Shown here piece by piece: positions 1-12,734 of a stretch of DNA of 64,000 nt. The stretch covers positions 2,542,001 through 2,606,000 of the forward strand of contig OZ021723.1 in NCBI GenBank assembly GCA_963978545.1, read 5' to 3'. The position numbers and the translations under genes are program-made. The notes under the pieces are model-generated. The model made no database searches, was not told the DNA's origin, and saw only the letters and a program-made list of their open reading frames with translations. Each line of letters opens with the position of its first letter. The stretch's first letter is position 1. The stretch is from Linyphia triangularis (lineage: Eukaryota > Arthropoda > Arachnida > Araneae > Linyphiidae).

Positions 1-896
1 CTTAATACCTGTGTGACAAAAATAGGGATGGATTTTTTAATAAAATATAAACTTTTTTTTTACAAATTTAAATTATTGAAAAATATCCGTTTTTTACGGG
101 TATGTTTTACGTATAGGTACAGTAATTATCGTTTTTTACTAAAACTATTTTACTTATTTAAAAATTTTGAAAATTTAGAGCACTATGTGAACTTTTTTTT
201 AAATAAAATTTAGTTTTTCCTTAGTAATACTTCCAAATATGTAAAAATTAAAATTCTAAAGGCTTAAATAGAAAAAAAAAATTAAAAAAAAAAAGAAAAA
301 ATTGAAGGGTACCAATTCCCCTTTTAAGTTTTAGTTTCTAACTATGCCTTCTATGTATTTTGAATACTAAAAATATTCTAGTTCAACCATTCCAGTCAAA
401 ACCATTTTTCTCAGCTTTGATTTTCATTATTTTGCTCTGTGATGGGTGCGTCTTTCTTGAAACTATTTATGCTATCTACTAATATTCCATAAGTGTATAT
501 TTTTACTTATTGTGTGTGGAATCTTAAAAACTGCCAATTACATTATATATATAATTGTAAAATATAAATTATTTGACTTTGTGGGGGTAAATTTTCTTTT
601 TAAAAATATATTTATATTAAATATGTTTTCAATTTAACATTAAAATTTGTATCCTAAATTTTAACTTTGAATACCGAATACTTTTTATTTATAATAGTTT
701 ATTAAAAAGGTGCCAAAAGTTTTCAAGGTTTTAATATTTTATAAAAGCAAATAAATGTTTTGTAATCAAAATATGTATATAAGCTTATTATATGATCACA
801 AAAATATTGGATAGGTTTCAAGTAATAACTGCAGATATATTTTAAAAATTTTATATTCTATTTTAAGCGAATCATTTATTGTTTCTTTTATTCTAG
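1..896. other. AT-rich intron or upstream flank of the GT92 gene
   Basis: No coding segment is recognisable. The sequence is very AT-rich with poly-A and poly-T runs, and the short open frames look like chance. It ends in a pyrimidine-rich tract followed by AG at 895-896, a credible splice acceptor for the exon that carries the GT92 reading frame. It is therefore probably the 3' part of an intron in the 5' untranslated region of that gene. Confidence 0.5.
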
Positions 897-913
897 ATAC
901 TTCTTTGCCAGAC

Positions 914-2638
914 ATGGGATGGACTACAATTCGTCTCTTTCCTGCGCGGGCTCTCAAGAAGGTCCTTTACGGCATCTGCATCTGGACATGCCTCTGCTAT
1001 GTGGTCTTCCGCATTACCAATCATCAAGGTGCTGTGACCTATCTCACCGCACGGGTCAACAGGGGGCTTCTGCAGAATGTGCAATCCATGCAAGCCATGG
1101 CTGCTGCAGCGGCTGCCGCCAATGGAAACAACGCCGAGTTTCCCACCACTCAGCCTCCAGGACTGCCGGACAACCCTTCAGGAAGTCGTACACCAGGCAT
1201 CCCCCAGAACTTTCTGGACCTCGAGCCTCAAGTAGACAACAGCCCCTCGTTGAACGAGAAGCAACTGCTGACGTTGCTGGCCAACCATTCCAACCTGCCT
1301 CTGGCCTACTGGTCCACTAACAAACTCAGGCCGATAGGGAGTAAGTCCTGCGTGAAATTCCCTAGTCTTTACGAACTTGATTTCAATAACATCTACTGGC
1401 AGAGGTTGCAGACTTCCAATGGGACGTACTACCTGTATGCGGCGTACTACGACAACAGGTGGAGGGCTGGCGGGGTGCCTATAGTGCGGGTGCTTGGCAT
1501 GATCGACAGAATCAAGCCAATTCCCACTATTTGCCAACTGTGGTTCGACAAGAAAAAAACAGTCGTGTTTACTCAGGCCACTTACACGTACGCCTGGTAT
1601 AGCAAGTGGGGAAATTACAAGAACGGCATCCTCCAGCCGTATGTTATTTCCTGTAAAGTGCCACCCAAAGAGTCTGGAGGACAAGTACCGACCAGCGTGT
1701 CCTTGGTCGAGAGCCGTTGCGATAAACCGACGACTAATCTAAGGGTGCTAAATGAGAGACCCCAGAAGAAGCAAGACTTTGCGGTGTGTGTGAAAGGTTT
1801 GGACTTCCTTCACGAAGATCTCAGTGTGAGATTGGTGGAGTGGCTCGAGTTACTTAATATTCTGGGTGCCAAAAAAATATTCTTGTATGAACTCGAGGTT
1901 CACCCAAACATTTCCAAAGTGCTAAACTATTACCAAAAAGAAGGACTTGTGCAATTGACCCCCATAACGCTGGCCGGTAACCAACCCAACTTGCCTGGCT
2001 TTCGCCATTTGTATCTCAAGTCCAAGCTGACCCACAAGCGTCAGAACGAACTCATTCCCTATAACGACTGTCTTTACAGAAACCTCTACTCGTATGAATA
2101 CGTCGTACTTCTGGACATAGACGAAATCATCATGCCGGTCAAGTACGATTCATGGTCCGAGCTGATGAAGGAGGTAGTTCAGCAGGCACTGAAAGAGAAG
2201 AATTACACTCGAGCCAGCTACAATGTCCGCAATGTCTACTTCTTGGATGACCTTCAAGACGGGGATGACCTGCACCACGAGGCCCACGAGCAAGGTATTC
2301 CTAGGTATCTCCACATGTTCCAGCACGTCTACAGAAGCAAGAACTTCACCAAACCAGGATCCTACGTGAAGTGCTTCCATAACACGGAGAGAGTAGTGTC
2401 TTTACACAACCACTTTCCCCTCAACTGCTTAGGCACATGCACTACGTTCTCCATCAACACTAGCCTAGCTCAGCTGCAGCACTACCGCAAGGACTGCGTC
2501 GGTTCTCTGCAGAACAGTTGTAAAAACGATTTTCGCATCTACACTCTGAAGGATACAACCATCTGGCGGTATAAAGACGAAGCCATCAAGAGAACAACCA
2601 GGACTTTGAGCACGTTGGGATTTTTCCACAAGTTTTAA
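914..2638 (+). CDS. glycosyltransferase family 92 (DUF23) type II membrane protein
   Basis: Predicted 574-residue Golgi-type glycosyltransferase. The first ATG is at 914. The frame stays open back to the acceptor AG at 895-896 but has no earlier ATG, and a membrane anchor soon follows, so 914 is the preferred start. Residues about 14-35 form a single hydrophobic segment after a short basic tail, the type II layout. A low-complexity stem follows with a run of alanines (about 63-69) and Pro/Gly-rich sequence. The lumenal part from about residue 285 to 540 has the GT92 pattern: a VCVKGLDFLHED-like opening, a VEWLELLNILGAKKIFLYE stretch and a metal-binding DxD in LLDIDEI at about 401-403, then conserved Cys and His residues. 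N-glycosylation sequons are present. Family members such as the nematode GALT-1 add galactose to glycans; the acceptor here is unknown. The frame is intact. Assignment to GT92 is strong, specific substrate unknown. Confidence 0.9.
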   Translation: MGWTTIRLFPARALKKVLYGICIWTCLCYVVFRITNHQGAVTYLTARVNRGLLQNVQSMQAMAAAAAAANGNNAEFPTTQPPGLPDNPSGSRTPGIPQNFLDLEPQVDNSPSLNEKQLLTLLANHSNLPLAYWSTNKLRPIGSKSCVKFPSLYELDFNNIYWQRLQTSNGTYYLYAAYYDNRWRAGGVPIVRVLGMIDRIKPIPTICQLWFDKKKTVVFTQATYTYAWYSKWGNYKNGILQPYVISCKVPPKESGGQVPTSVSLVESRCDKPTTNLRVLNERPQKKQDFAVCVKGLDFLHEDLSVRLVEWLELLNILGAKKIFLYELEVHPNISKVLNYYQKEGLVQLTPITLAGNQPNLPGFRHLYLKSKLTHKRQNELIPYNDCLYRNLYSYEYVVLLDIDEIIMPVKYDSWSELMKEVVQQALKEKNYTRASYNVRNVYFLDDLQDGDDLHHEAHEQGIPRYLHMFQHVYRSKNFTKPGSYVKCFHNTERVVSLHNHFPLNCLGTCTTFSINTSLAQLQHYRKDCVGSLQNSCKNDFRIYTLKDTTIWRYKDEAIKRTTRTLSTLGFFHKF

Positions 2639-5600
2639 TGTCTGCATGGTTGTGTTTAATAGTATGGCCCACAGGCTTGAATTCGAAGGAAGTATTCAAA
2701 AAATGATACTCGTTTAAATTTTCCACTATGGTTTATTTGACTACTTCCAAAATACCATAGAAATTTAAGCAATGCAATTACTAAATCAAACAAGCTATCA
2801 ATAAGATACAATTTTTGAAAAAAAGATTTCGAGTAATGCAAAATTTTACCAGCAACATAAAGTAAAGCCAATATTAATTGTTGGTGCAAATTATAGATGA
2901 AACAATGGATCCTTATTTGAATTACCTTGATTAGTATTTTACTGTAATTTATTCGTTTTTAATCGAACCAAAAGCTCTGAACATGGAATGATAAAAAGTG
3001 CTGTGGAAATTTGTTCAACTGTGATGTCCGGCCTGAGCTTTATTTAACGAAATCTTGTCCACGTTTCATTGTTTCTTTGTTTGATGGAACTTATATTCAT
3101 TTGTTTTGAACTTCGTCAGAAAATAAGCCAACGGATTGCTCATTATATAATATATATATAATATTTTTCCGTGGTTAGATTGCATTTATGCAAAACACTT
3201 TATTTATTGCGATGAACGTTACTTATTTTTGATGTTTATTTAATGTGTACAGTGTTCTTGTGGTGTCTAGTACACTTGAAAATGTATTGTGATATACGAA
3301 GCAGTTTGATTTGAGAACATTCAAGAAACATTTTAGGGTTTAGTTGATTTCTTTTGAAAGCTTATTCATTCTCAGTTTCTTAATGGAGGATTAAATATTA
3401 CATATCTAGATATTTGCATGCGAGAACTGTCACTGAAATAAGTTTATTTTCTTCTTCCAAAAATCACTCGTTATTCCTTAGAATATAAGCTGCATTTAAT
3501 GCCCATTGCTTTCGACGTTTGTATTTTATTAGTGTTCAAGTTCATTAAGAAATCATTGTCGATCAGTTTTTAATTGTTTAGTTTGGTGACTAACACTATA
3601 AATTAATCAAATTGTTCGTTCTTAAAGAACAAAATCGCACCGTCATTTCTTGCTACCCAGTATGGAAATTAGTAGCAGGAGACGAAAGAAGTTGAGCAAC
3701 AATATAATTATTTCATATAAAACTTTCTTTAAATAACATGTTTCAATAAATTGCATGATGGGCAAATTTCTCATGTAAAAGATGTATAGATATTTTACTT
3801 TGCAGGAAAATTGTAAAAAGCAGAGTGAAGATTAAGATAAATACTTATCAAATTCTTCAAAATGTTATTAAAAGGGTCTAATTTTTCAATCCAAGTAAAC
3901 TGTTTTAAGTTAGAAGATGTTTGCAGTTTTAATTATTTGTAAATTTTACACAATGGACTTAATTGCACTTCATTTTAGACAAATACAACAGGCTTCTACT
4001 ATTTAATTACGATTCTACTTATTTATTCATAAATACAACAGCAATTTAAAAAAAATCAAATTCATTATCAAAATCTGAAAGTCCGTTTGTGGACAGCTTT
4101 ACTTATTCAAATATTATATTGTATATCCATCTCTATGTATATACATTTAAACAATACTCATCGTAAATCGCGCAACGTGTTAAGTTACCTTTCGAAATAG
4201 GTAAATACTTGTTTGCTGTGAAATGTGTACTTGCATTTATTTAATAGAATTGAATTTCCTTACGCAGAATTACGAGGGAAATGAAATATATTTTTACTTT
4301 GGGTCGGTTGCCAATTGAATGGCTACAATCATTTATAATTAGGTTTGGGTATTGTGGTTGGATGGGATGGGAATAAATTTTACTTTTGGTGGAATTTTCT
4401 ACTAGATATAGCTTTGCAGATTTTATTCTTCAACATTTCGGGTGCGATCACATCTCTAATCTTTATTAAGATTTCTGCTTATAATTTTACTGATTTAATC
4501 GGTCAAAGTTTCATAATTATTCATTTTTGGTGTGTTGTTATATATCTAAATGATCCTGCCTCACATAATTATAGCATCTGTTTGCATTACGTTGAAGAGT
4601 GCTATTATAACATTCTATTGTACACAAAATATGTTGAGAACATACTTATGTTATATTCTAGTGTGCAAAACTTAAGTTACTATCAGATTTTTTATTAATA
4701 CCATCAGTGAAACAGTTTAGACACATGAAATTCGCATCAGTATCTTTACACATCATAAAGATAATTTCAATATCTAATACACTGCAAATTTAAATACCTG
4801 AAACAAAAGTGGCACTGGGCTTAAACGCCAAGTTGAGTCGTAATTTTTAAGGCATTTGCTATTTGGGGCATTTTCAGACAGTTGAAATGTTTGAATGGGT
4901 ATTCTTATTCGCACTGGTAAAGATTTTATACAGTTATGTTTGATGTCTTTACCAGAGTAAAATACATTCTGATGATACTACTCTTTGTCGACCATGTTTC
5001 ACCTCCCTCGGAAAATTAGGCGCGCATTGCAAATACTCGTATCTTCAATTTACAGTGTACAAGGTGCATGCAACATTTGTGTGTAAAACTACGGATGCAT
5101 CAAAGTCATTCAACTCGAAGAGTTACCTATATGACATAGCTTATATGATCCTAAAATCAGTGTTTACCTTGCACTATATTCTTTATTTAACATGAGGTTC
5201 TTTATGAGCTATGGTGGTCAAATGGCTCGTTCCACTTTGAGGTAATGGAGATTACCCAATGCATTGAAATTTTTTTACAAAGTATCTCCTCGAAGAAGCG
5301 TCTCACGCATGATGGATAAAATTTGCTTCAAAAAAGTTTTCTGGTTTATGTGTAGGAGGGCTCACATTTTTATAATCCTTTTTTCAAAATCATTAATAAG
5401 GTAAAAAAAATACGATAAATGTCAATAAACATGAATTCAAAACCACTATTTTATCATTATAGACTCGCATGGAGGTATAAAACATGATTACGGGAAAAAA
5501 ATTGTTCATTGCCGCCCTATGCACATGGAAAATTTAATACTTATACTGCAGTTATAAGTTAAAAAGTCCTAAATCCAAAAAATTCAAATGCATATTTTGT

Positions 5601-5844
5601 GACTCTTAAGTTCGTCTTTTAAAATTACATACTTTTTTTTTATTGTTGTATAGGTTTGTATGGCCTAAGAACTCGAGCCATTCAATAAAATAAAAAGGAT
5701 AAATTTCTAAGTACTAATCGGAAAATGTCAAAATAGGCATTTTTATGGATTTAGGGTCTTCAGTATATGACGGCAGTGTATTCATGTCATGCAGTCCAAA
5801 ACCAAAAGTTTTATCACAAGCTACTCTTTACTGAAAGGAATATA
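2639..5844. other. 3' untranslated region and AT-rich intergenic DNA
   Basis: This follows the GT92 stop codon. The first clear AATAAA is at 3745-3750, which would give a 3' untranslated region of about 1.1 kb; the true end is not visible. An open frame near 4345-4698 is built of AT-rich codons with no recognisable domain and is not called. Nothing else could be supported. Confidence 0.4.
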
Positions 5845-5848
5845 TTAA

Positions 5849-6354
5849 CCCCTTGACACACAATGACATCACGGCGACGTCATTCATTTCATGTGCCATT
5901 GTAGACTTAGACCTATCCGAGACGTCAAGAACTGTCTTCGGTGAGCACCGGGCAGTATATTATTAGGTTATCTGTTTCGATCGTGCATCGATGCTGTTTT
6001 GATTAGACTGTTGAAGATACTTTCTCCTCTCAACAGTACCGATAAAAAAAAATATCGCATTGACAAACAAGTAAACAGAAAGAAGAGCAATGAAAGCGGT
6101 AGTCAGTATAGCAGTGATCTCTGAAAAAATCAGACTATATTCACTGCACAAACTTAAAACTATAAATGAGAACATCTCCATATTGCATTTTCTTGAATTA
6201 TTTGAAGACAGAAGACAATCCCGATAAAAGACGGGAAATCAATTACATGTTTACAATAAACCCATGCTGACCTTATGTTCCGATTAGTGACGCATCATGA
6301 TCTAATCTAAAGCTATGTTTCGGCATCAAACACTTTTATTTGTATGTCAACGGG
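5849..6354. mobile_element. TTAA-flanked piggyBac-like nonautonomous element
   Basis: The 506-bp segment is bounded by TTAA on both sides (5845-5848 and 6355-6358). Its ends are inverted repeats: CCCCTTGACACACAA on the left and, on the opposite strand of the right end, CCCGTTGACATACAAA. TTAA duplications and CCC-starting termini are typical of piggyBac elements. An open frame inside on the minus strand (5963-6181) resembles no transposase, so the copy is nonautonomous. Confidence 0.7.
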
Positions 6355-6358
6355 TTAA

Positions 6359-7896
6359 GTTTCGTGAGTAATATTTAATATTGGACGATTTGCAGAAAGG
6401 TGGGACAGTATACCAACGGTAGTTTTTTTCACTCGAATTCACCCCCCCCCCCCATCGTACACTTTGTGTTTCATTTATCGTTATGATATGCTTAATTACA
6501 GATCGTACAGATGTGAATTTTTAAGTCTAAGCTGCTTTATTGAAAAGATATTAGTAGAAAACTAATCATTGCACCCGTATAGCTTTGAAGTTAACTAGTA
6601 TAATATTTATATTTCATATTATTGCACGAAATTTATATTACACTATTTGATATTCATAAATTTGTTTAAAATTTAGAAAATGTTGTAGAACTACATTTTT
6701 TGAAAATTTTGAGCAAATATGATGCTAATAATTTATGCATGCATTCATAAATTTAAATTGGGAAAATACGTGAAATATTTTTTATTCTCAACTGAATCAC
6801 AATAGTGAAATTTTTTTCATCAACTTTGTGAATGCAATTAAGAATTTCCATTATTTTTCTTTTTGAAAACAATTTTCTTTTCCTAATTATATAAATAGTA
6901 TAAACAATTATTTTATATATACTTTCTAAGATTCCTATTTTGTAAATGATATATATAAAGGAATATATATTTTTATGTAATCTTAAAATATTTTTATATT
7001 TCATTGTGTTTATTAATATCGTTACATTTATGTTATGTTCAATGTTATGATATATTATGAATTTTTCCATTAATTTAAAAGCATGAGATTTAATTTTTGA
7101 TGCTTTGCATGATTACATAACGGAACCTTGGTTAAGGTATTCAACGTAGAAAAAAAAGCTGTCACCAATTTCAGACTATTATGAGAGTGAAGATCTTTTT
7201 AAAATTATAAACTTATTCATATACGCATATAAAATTAAAAATGTTATGATTCAATTTATCCGGTAAATTTTCCAGAACCTGCTTTCTCTTACAGTTATTG
7301 TCTTTAAGATGAGTTCCTATTTAGGGGATCGGCTCCCCGTAAATAACGCATTTCCTTTTATTTGAATCTTAATTGCATTTATTGATCATTACTCATGTAA
7401 AATATGTTTCATTTAATTATTTCTGTGAATACAAGTGAATCATTGTTTGAAGCGTCAGATATTATTGATCCAACAGACTTTTTTGATGCATGATTCAAAT
7501 ATTATCATTCCATTCAATTTCCTTCAATCGGAAGTTGTTCATTTACATTTAGTTTTATTTTCCGTACTGATTTCCTGTGGTGTAACTTTAACTGGATAAA
7601 GTATTGATATGCAACTATGTGTCTTTCATATTCGCTTAAGTAATATTTTTATTCTATACACTGAAACTTCGTCTACTAAAATGCTAATACTTTTTAGATT
7701 TTTAAATATGGATTATTTACATAAGAATTTTCATAACTTAAAAACTTAAATGTTGCTTTATTTGATGCGTCTAATTATTTTAAAATAAGATGCATAGCTT
7801 TAAAAATATTTCTCACTTAACTGTTTTCTGTAATAATTATAATATGTTAATAGCTTTCGAATGTTTTCAATGCTGTTCAGGTAAAATGAGCTATAT
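6359..7896. other. AT-rich intergenic DNA
   Basis: No gene or well-bounded repeat was recognised. There is a short C homopolymer near 6442-6454. A minus-strand open frame at 6753-7070 is made almost wholly of Ile, Lys, Asn and Tyr codons, as expected from AT-rich noncoding DNA. Confidence 0.4.
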
Positions 7897-7900
7897 TTAA

Positions 7901-8063
7901 CCCTTTGCACTCCAGTGGCGCCTCTCAGGCGCCACACGATTGGATGCCAAACCACGAGAGGACCATTAGGTGTGATGCGGAAATTCGATGCAAGGCCAAT
8001 GACTGTGTTTAGTTTCTATGATTGCTGATTCTTCCGTGCGAAAAAGGCCTGGAGTGCAAAGGG
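7901..8063. mobile_element. 163-bp TTAA-flanked piggyBac-like MITE
   Basis: TTAA occurs immediately outside both ends (7897-7900 and 8064-8067). The terminal inverted repeats are perfect for about 15 bp: CCCTTTGCACTCCAG on the left and its complement CTGGAGTGCAAAGGG on the right. Just inside the left end is a small palindrome around GGCGCC. There is no coding capacity. It shares the CCC terminus and TTAA target with the element at 5849-6354 but is a different family. Confidence 0.85.
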
Positions 8064-8212
8064 TTAATTCTTGATTTGCTTTAAATTATCACTGTTCCTC
8101 TTTGAATTGAATTTTATTCCTGTACAGAAAATATCACGTTACATGGCAGGACCGTGAAAATTGCTTATCTATTGTGTCTAGTTTTATGAACATGTATATT
8201 CGCGTTTGTAAT

Positions 8213-8226
8213 GTTTCCATGGAAAC
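8213..8226. promoter_or_regulatory. palindromic RFX X-box-like motif
   Basis: The 14-mer GTTTCCATGGAAAC is a perfect palindrome and fits the RFX-factor X-box shape (two GTTnCC half-sites facing each other over AT). It lies 4.5 kb upstream of the axonemal dynein gene at 12735. RFX factors are known regulators of ciliary genes. The distance is long and the motif could occur by chance. Confidence 0.3.
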
Positions 8227-8896
8227 AGTTTCTCTTGTTAAAGCTTGAAAGAATAAAACTTTTCAATTTGCTTATCTACAAAAAATGATTTTTGTTTCTT
8301 CATTGGTTCATTATTTAAGCAACTGCTTAGTGTGCATTTAACAAGTTTGAGGGGGTACAGTACAAAAGTTTTCTTGAGTAAGTGGTCGAATTTAGTTATT
8401 TAAGATCTTTTAATATTAACAGCGAAAATTAAATTGCTCATGCTGCCTTTTATCATTACTCATACCATTCTGAAACCAACATTTCGAGATACCCAACTAT
8501 AAATACTAAATATCGAAATATTGAGCTTGTATATACACAGAAGACAAGCTTTTTCAATTGACTTCTGCGGTCCAGGACATTGCAGCAACAAGTTTCAGGT
8601 GCATATTTCGGGTGTGCAAATAATATTTTTAATTTTTTTAGCTATTTATATCACTTAAGATTGTGTAGTGTTTTAAAATATAAATAACTTTAAATCAGGG
8701 ATTCAAAACCACTGAAACATGAAATTTAATGATATATTTTGACAAAAATATGAAAAAAGTAAAGAATTTTTGTTTGTAAATCTTCTTAAAAGATAAGGAA
8801 TCAAAAAGTCGCAAAATAATAAAGCAAATATACTCTGATGCAATTAAAAAAACAGAGAGAAAAAACTAAAAACCTATGGGTTTGCACTTCCTTTTC

Positions 8897-9076
8897 AGAC
8901 ATCCTACAAATGTTTTTATTACTGATACGCGGGAATTAAAGGAGGAAATTCAACGCTGCATCAACGAAATTCAGCCACATTTATGCAAAATAGTCATGGA
9001 AAATTTCGACAAAAGAGTGCGTATGTGCCAGTAAAGCCGTGGAGGCCATTTGTCCGATGTGTTATTCCATACATAA
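8897..9076 (+). pseudogene. C-terminal fragment of a Tc1/mariner-type transposase
   Basis: Reading from AGA at 8897, the translation resembles the C-terminal tail of IS630/Tc1-mariner DDE transposases: an ELKEEIQRCINEI helix, then a VMENFDKRVRMCQ stretch, an in-frame TAA at 9032-9034, then RGGHLSDVLFHT and a final TAA at 9074-9076. The RGGHL...FHT ending is typical of such enzymes. The upstream catalytic domain is missing, so this is a dead 3' remnant. An AATAAA-like run follows shortly after. Confidence 0.65.
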
Positions 9077-9407
9077 CCCATCCTGTGTACTTAACGATTC
9101 AATAAAAAAAAATTTACAGAAAAAAAAATTTGTTTTTTATTTAATTCAAATCTTGCGTTTTGTTTCATTTATAAATCAAATTTGCATGTAACGAAGAATT
9201 TTGTTGAATTGAATTTTTTTTATATATATCATCTCCTTGGTGTACTACAACTTTAACTATCTTTAACTCGTTCAGTTGTCTGAAATATCCATTTATAAGG
9301 ATAACAATAAACGAATATTTTCTGGTACATTCTTTAAAAGATATATATATATATAAGATATGAATATAAAAAGATATATATTTAAAAGATATGAATATAT
9401 ATATCTT

Positions 9408-9409
<2 letters not shown>

Positions 9410-9492
<83 letters not shown>
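9410..9492. repeat. (AT)n microsatellite
   Basis: About 83 bp of pure alternating AT. The preceding 70 bp (from about 9340) hold shorter AT runs separated by AAAG and GAAT, suggesting a decayed extension of the same tract. Confidence 0.95.
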
Positions 9493-9496
<4 letters not shown>

Positions 9497-10141
9497 TATC
9501 CATTAACTATGTTTTAACTCAAATAACACTATCCGAAGAACAGGTTTTAAAGCCACTAACTGTTATCGTTCGATGAATGAAAGAAAGACTGAATTCTGCG
9601 TAGACCCGTGAAATTTTTTATTGCTTTTGGTATGTGGTATGTTTATGATGTTTTATTTAACTTCAACTGCACTAAGTTCCCATAATTTGTATGAATATAT
9701 CTAACTTATACTGACATGGAAGATTATTTTCTTTTACGAGAATTCTAGTTTTTGTCACGAACTACATTTCGAAGAACGATAAGAGGAGACTTGTTTACGA
9801 CTTCTGTCTGTGTGTCGGTGACCCTAGTGTTAACGTATATGCTTAGGAATTCCCTTTCTAGAGATTAAAACAGACTGATGCTATATATCTAGAAGTTTTT
9901 ATCTTTTTTAAAAAAAGTAACTTCGCTTGATATTCCTTTACTCGCTAAAAATGTAATACTTTCATTCGGAAGAAAAAGGTCATGCTTAACATTTGAATTT
10001 TCAAATACAAGCGGTGAAGAATTTAAATATTCGAAATACTACTCTGTAGGAGTGGAGGTCATGTCAGACTAACTACATTGGCCAAAACTAACTAACTACA
10101 TTGGCCTCCAAAGCTAACTACATTGGGCTAGATTGAAGGTT
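9493..10141. other. intergenic DNA without recognised features
   Basis: No gene was seen. Near 10075-10130 a short phrase around CTAACTACATTGG is repeated about three times just before the SINE insertion. Confidence 0.4.
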
Positions 10142-10154
10142 CCCTAGCTTCCTG

Positions 10155-10332
10155 CGCCGACCAAACGGTATAGTGGTTAGCGTTCTAGCTTCTAGACCAC
10201 GAGGTTGCGGGTTTGAGTCCCGTGTTAGGCATGGGTGTTTTTAAATGTATGTTGGCTTGTCTAATGACGAATGTTTCGGCGCATTATAGCCCTCGTGTTG
10301 CTGACGGCGCCAGATAATCTGAATACAACCAA
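10155..10332 (+). mobile_element. tRNA-derived SINE, family 1, copy 1
   Basis: The head contains a TAGTGGTTAGCGT box A and a GGTTGCGGGTTTGAGTCCC box B, as in a tRNA-derived polymerase III promoter. A non-tRNA body of about 100 bp follows, and the element ends in GAATACAACCAACC without a poly-A tail. It is flanked by a perfect 13-bp target duplication, CCCTAGCTTCCTG, at 10142-10154 and 10333-10345. It is closely similar to copies at 23706 and 53965. Confidence 0.9.
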
Positions 10333-10345
10333 CCCTAGCTTCCTG

Positions 10346-12734
10346 AGATCACATTACTTAGATCTAAGTTGAAAGCCCGTAGGCTTCCAGAAATCACCGC
10401 AATTTGAGCTAGATTAAACGCCACACTGCTATTACTCACCATGTTTATAGAATAACCAAACAGGCAAGCACATGTGCAGCAGTGTTGTTTTGACGACTCT
10501 CGTAATTGATTAATTTAAATATTTCTCATTGATGACGTGCAACCCATTGGTACTATTATATTCCTAAGGTCCATAGACCTTATGCATAGCGTTAGAATTG
10601 GGTTCCATCGTCAAAATTTGAAGCATGCTTGCAACTAATCACAATGCACCTTTAATAGCAAATTCAATTTTTCATCTTCCATTATCCAATCACAATGCCC
10701 ATTTAATTTTCCTGCTAATATTAAAGTTTACTTTGACGTAGTCATACCCAATTTGTTTAAAATGTGCATTGTGATTGGCCACAAACATGTCCTAAGTGTT
10801 ATAAGACGGTGAAAGTCCATATAATAAAATTTTGCTATAGGGACACTTATAGCAAAGTGTCCGTGTAGTAAACTGTTGCCTAAATTAAAATGTAATCTTC
10901 GTTTTTTTAATACCTGAAACGTAATTTTACATTCAACAGGCCATTTGCTCAGAGTACCTTAACTGAAAAACCTCATGATTAATAAATAAATTTATTCTCT
11001 CTGATAAACTGAATATAGGTTACTGTATGCAAAGCTCACCTAGCGTAAAACAATCGAAAACCGTTTTCAATTGCGGATGCAATTTAAATCTCCCACTGCC
11101 ACCTCCATTCTACTTTCATGCTCATAAACAGGTCATAAATAATTTCACAAAAATCCGAAGAACGCTTAAGACAAATTTGTTTTTCGTCTCAAAAGAAAAT
11201 GTGTCAAGACACCCGGGAGAGTTTTGAACCTTTTAATCTGATAAAAAGTCCCTTATTTGCAAAGGAGAAGTGGCCACGCTTCGTAATTGTTGAACTTTTT
11301 TTTTTTTAAATGACGCCGCTGCAGATCGTGATTTATCGCTTGAGTAACAGTGGCTCGAACACAATGGGAGAAAGATAGAACTGAAACTTATTTATAAAGA
11401 TGAAAGTAAGAGTTATAATTGCATAAATGGTAGTTTTCTCCAGGCATTGTAAAAAAAAAAAAAATGTATATACTAGCTTTGACGCAGTCTTATACGGAAT
11501 TATCAGTGCGGAAATCTCTGGAATAGGGTTTCTTACACAAAATGGGATTTAGTTATAAATTTATGGTGGAAAAAATCATCTTTTGTATGAATCAAATCAT
11601 CATTTGTGAGAATTAGAAAGAAAAGTTACGATTGCATTGTTTTGGAGCACTATTAGTTATTTCCGCTTCGTTTCCTGTGTTATGGAAATAAAAACCGAAA
11701 CCATGTATAAACTTGCTAATTACACGTGCTCAGTTAAAACACTTCACTATTTAATTAACTAATTGTTAATTTATGGTTACGATGCCTGAAATGTTGAGAA
11801 ATGATTAATATGGCAGAAGGGTACAGCAAAATCATTCTTAATAACAAAATCTACAATTAATAGCCGAAATCTTAACCATGACGCCTTGTTCTATCCGCAT
11901 GCCTCAGCAAAAATAATGTTAAATGTTTAAGGCCAGCTAATTATAAAGTAATATGTCTAATTAATAGTACTAATCTCACAATTTATGGATAGTTTTTAAA
12001 CGGGTTCTGCTATGCGAGCAGATGAATTTAATTCAATATTGTCTCCTATGTAATAGGTTACCAATGGCTACAAGCAGATTTTAACTAGTCTGGACGAAGT
12101 TGATAATACGGATCTGTATGATGAATGTTAAGCCTTCTTCTTCAACAAGCGTGTACTATCCAGAAATTGTAGTAACGAATCAGTGGATTCATAGAAGTGT
12201 ATTAAAATGGCCGGTTATTATTATTATTATTATTATTATTATTTTTTATCATACACACCTCGTTTCATAACGATATGAAAACCTAGTTTTTTTGAAAATA
12301 AACGTTTTAAAATGGATGGAAAAGACTTAAATTTAAATTATCTTATTGAAAGAGTTCGGAGTTTGTTTATTCAGAGTTGCATTTTAGAGCATAATTTCGA
12401 TAAAAAAAAATGTACGTTTTTTCTAGATTTAGAGTTTTATCGTGTGTCCAAAAACATTGGTGACGAATCGCAATAAACCCTTATAAACAAAATCGAATTT
12501 CCACATTAAAGAAGCCAATCCTTGTATATTTATTCTCTCGTGCTCATAGATGTTGACTGCGACGTCGCCATGCATAAACTCCATTTAAGTGTTGCAACCA
12601 AATAACATGCATTTATAAATATTAATACATTTTAAGTGGCAACTCGCTCCCTTAACATTGGAATAATATATACTTCAAAGGGGGAAAAAAGTATACAGTC
12701 TTTACTTTTAAAGAAATTAGATCTATCTTCAAGT
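10346..12734. other. intergenic DNA upstream of the dynein gene
   Basis: No gene was seen. There is an ATT trinucleotide run at about 12213-12243. About 180 bp before the dynein ATG, near 12563, is GTCGCCATGCATAAAC, which contains one good RFX half-site (GTCGCCAT) and a poor second half. No TATA box could be assigned with confidence. Confidence 0.35.

Noticed and set aside
4345..4698. 117-codon open frame with hydrophobic stretches
   Set aside because: AT-rich codon composition, no domain, no splice or promoter context; consistent with chance.
5963..6181. Minus-strand 72-codon hydrophobic frame
   Set aside because: Lies wholly inside a nonautonomous TTAA element and resembles no transposase.
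9391..9576. Open frame of alternating Ile-Tyr
   Set aside because: Translation of an AT microsatellite.
10155..10225. Possible tRNA gene
   Set aside because: Box A and box B are present, but the cloverleaf is incomplete, the unit continues into a SINE body and has target duplications; the same sequence recurs twice.
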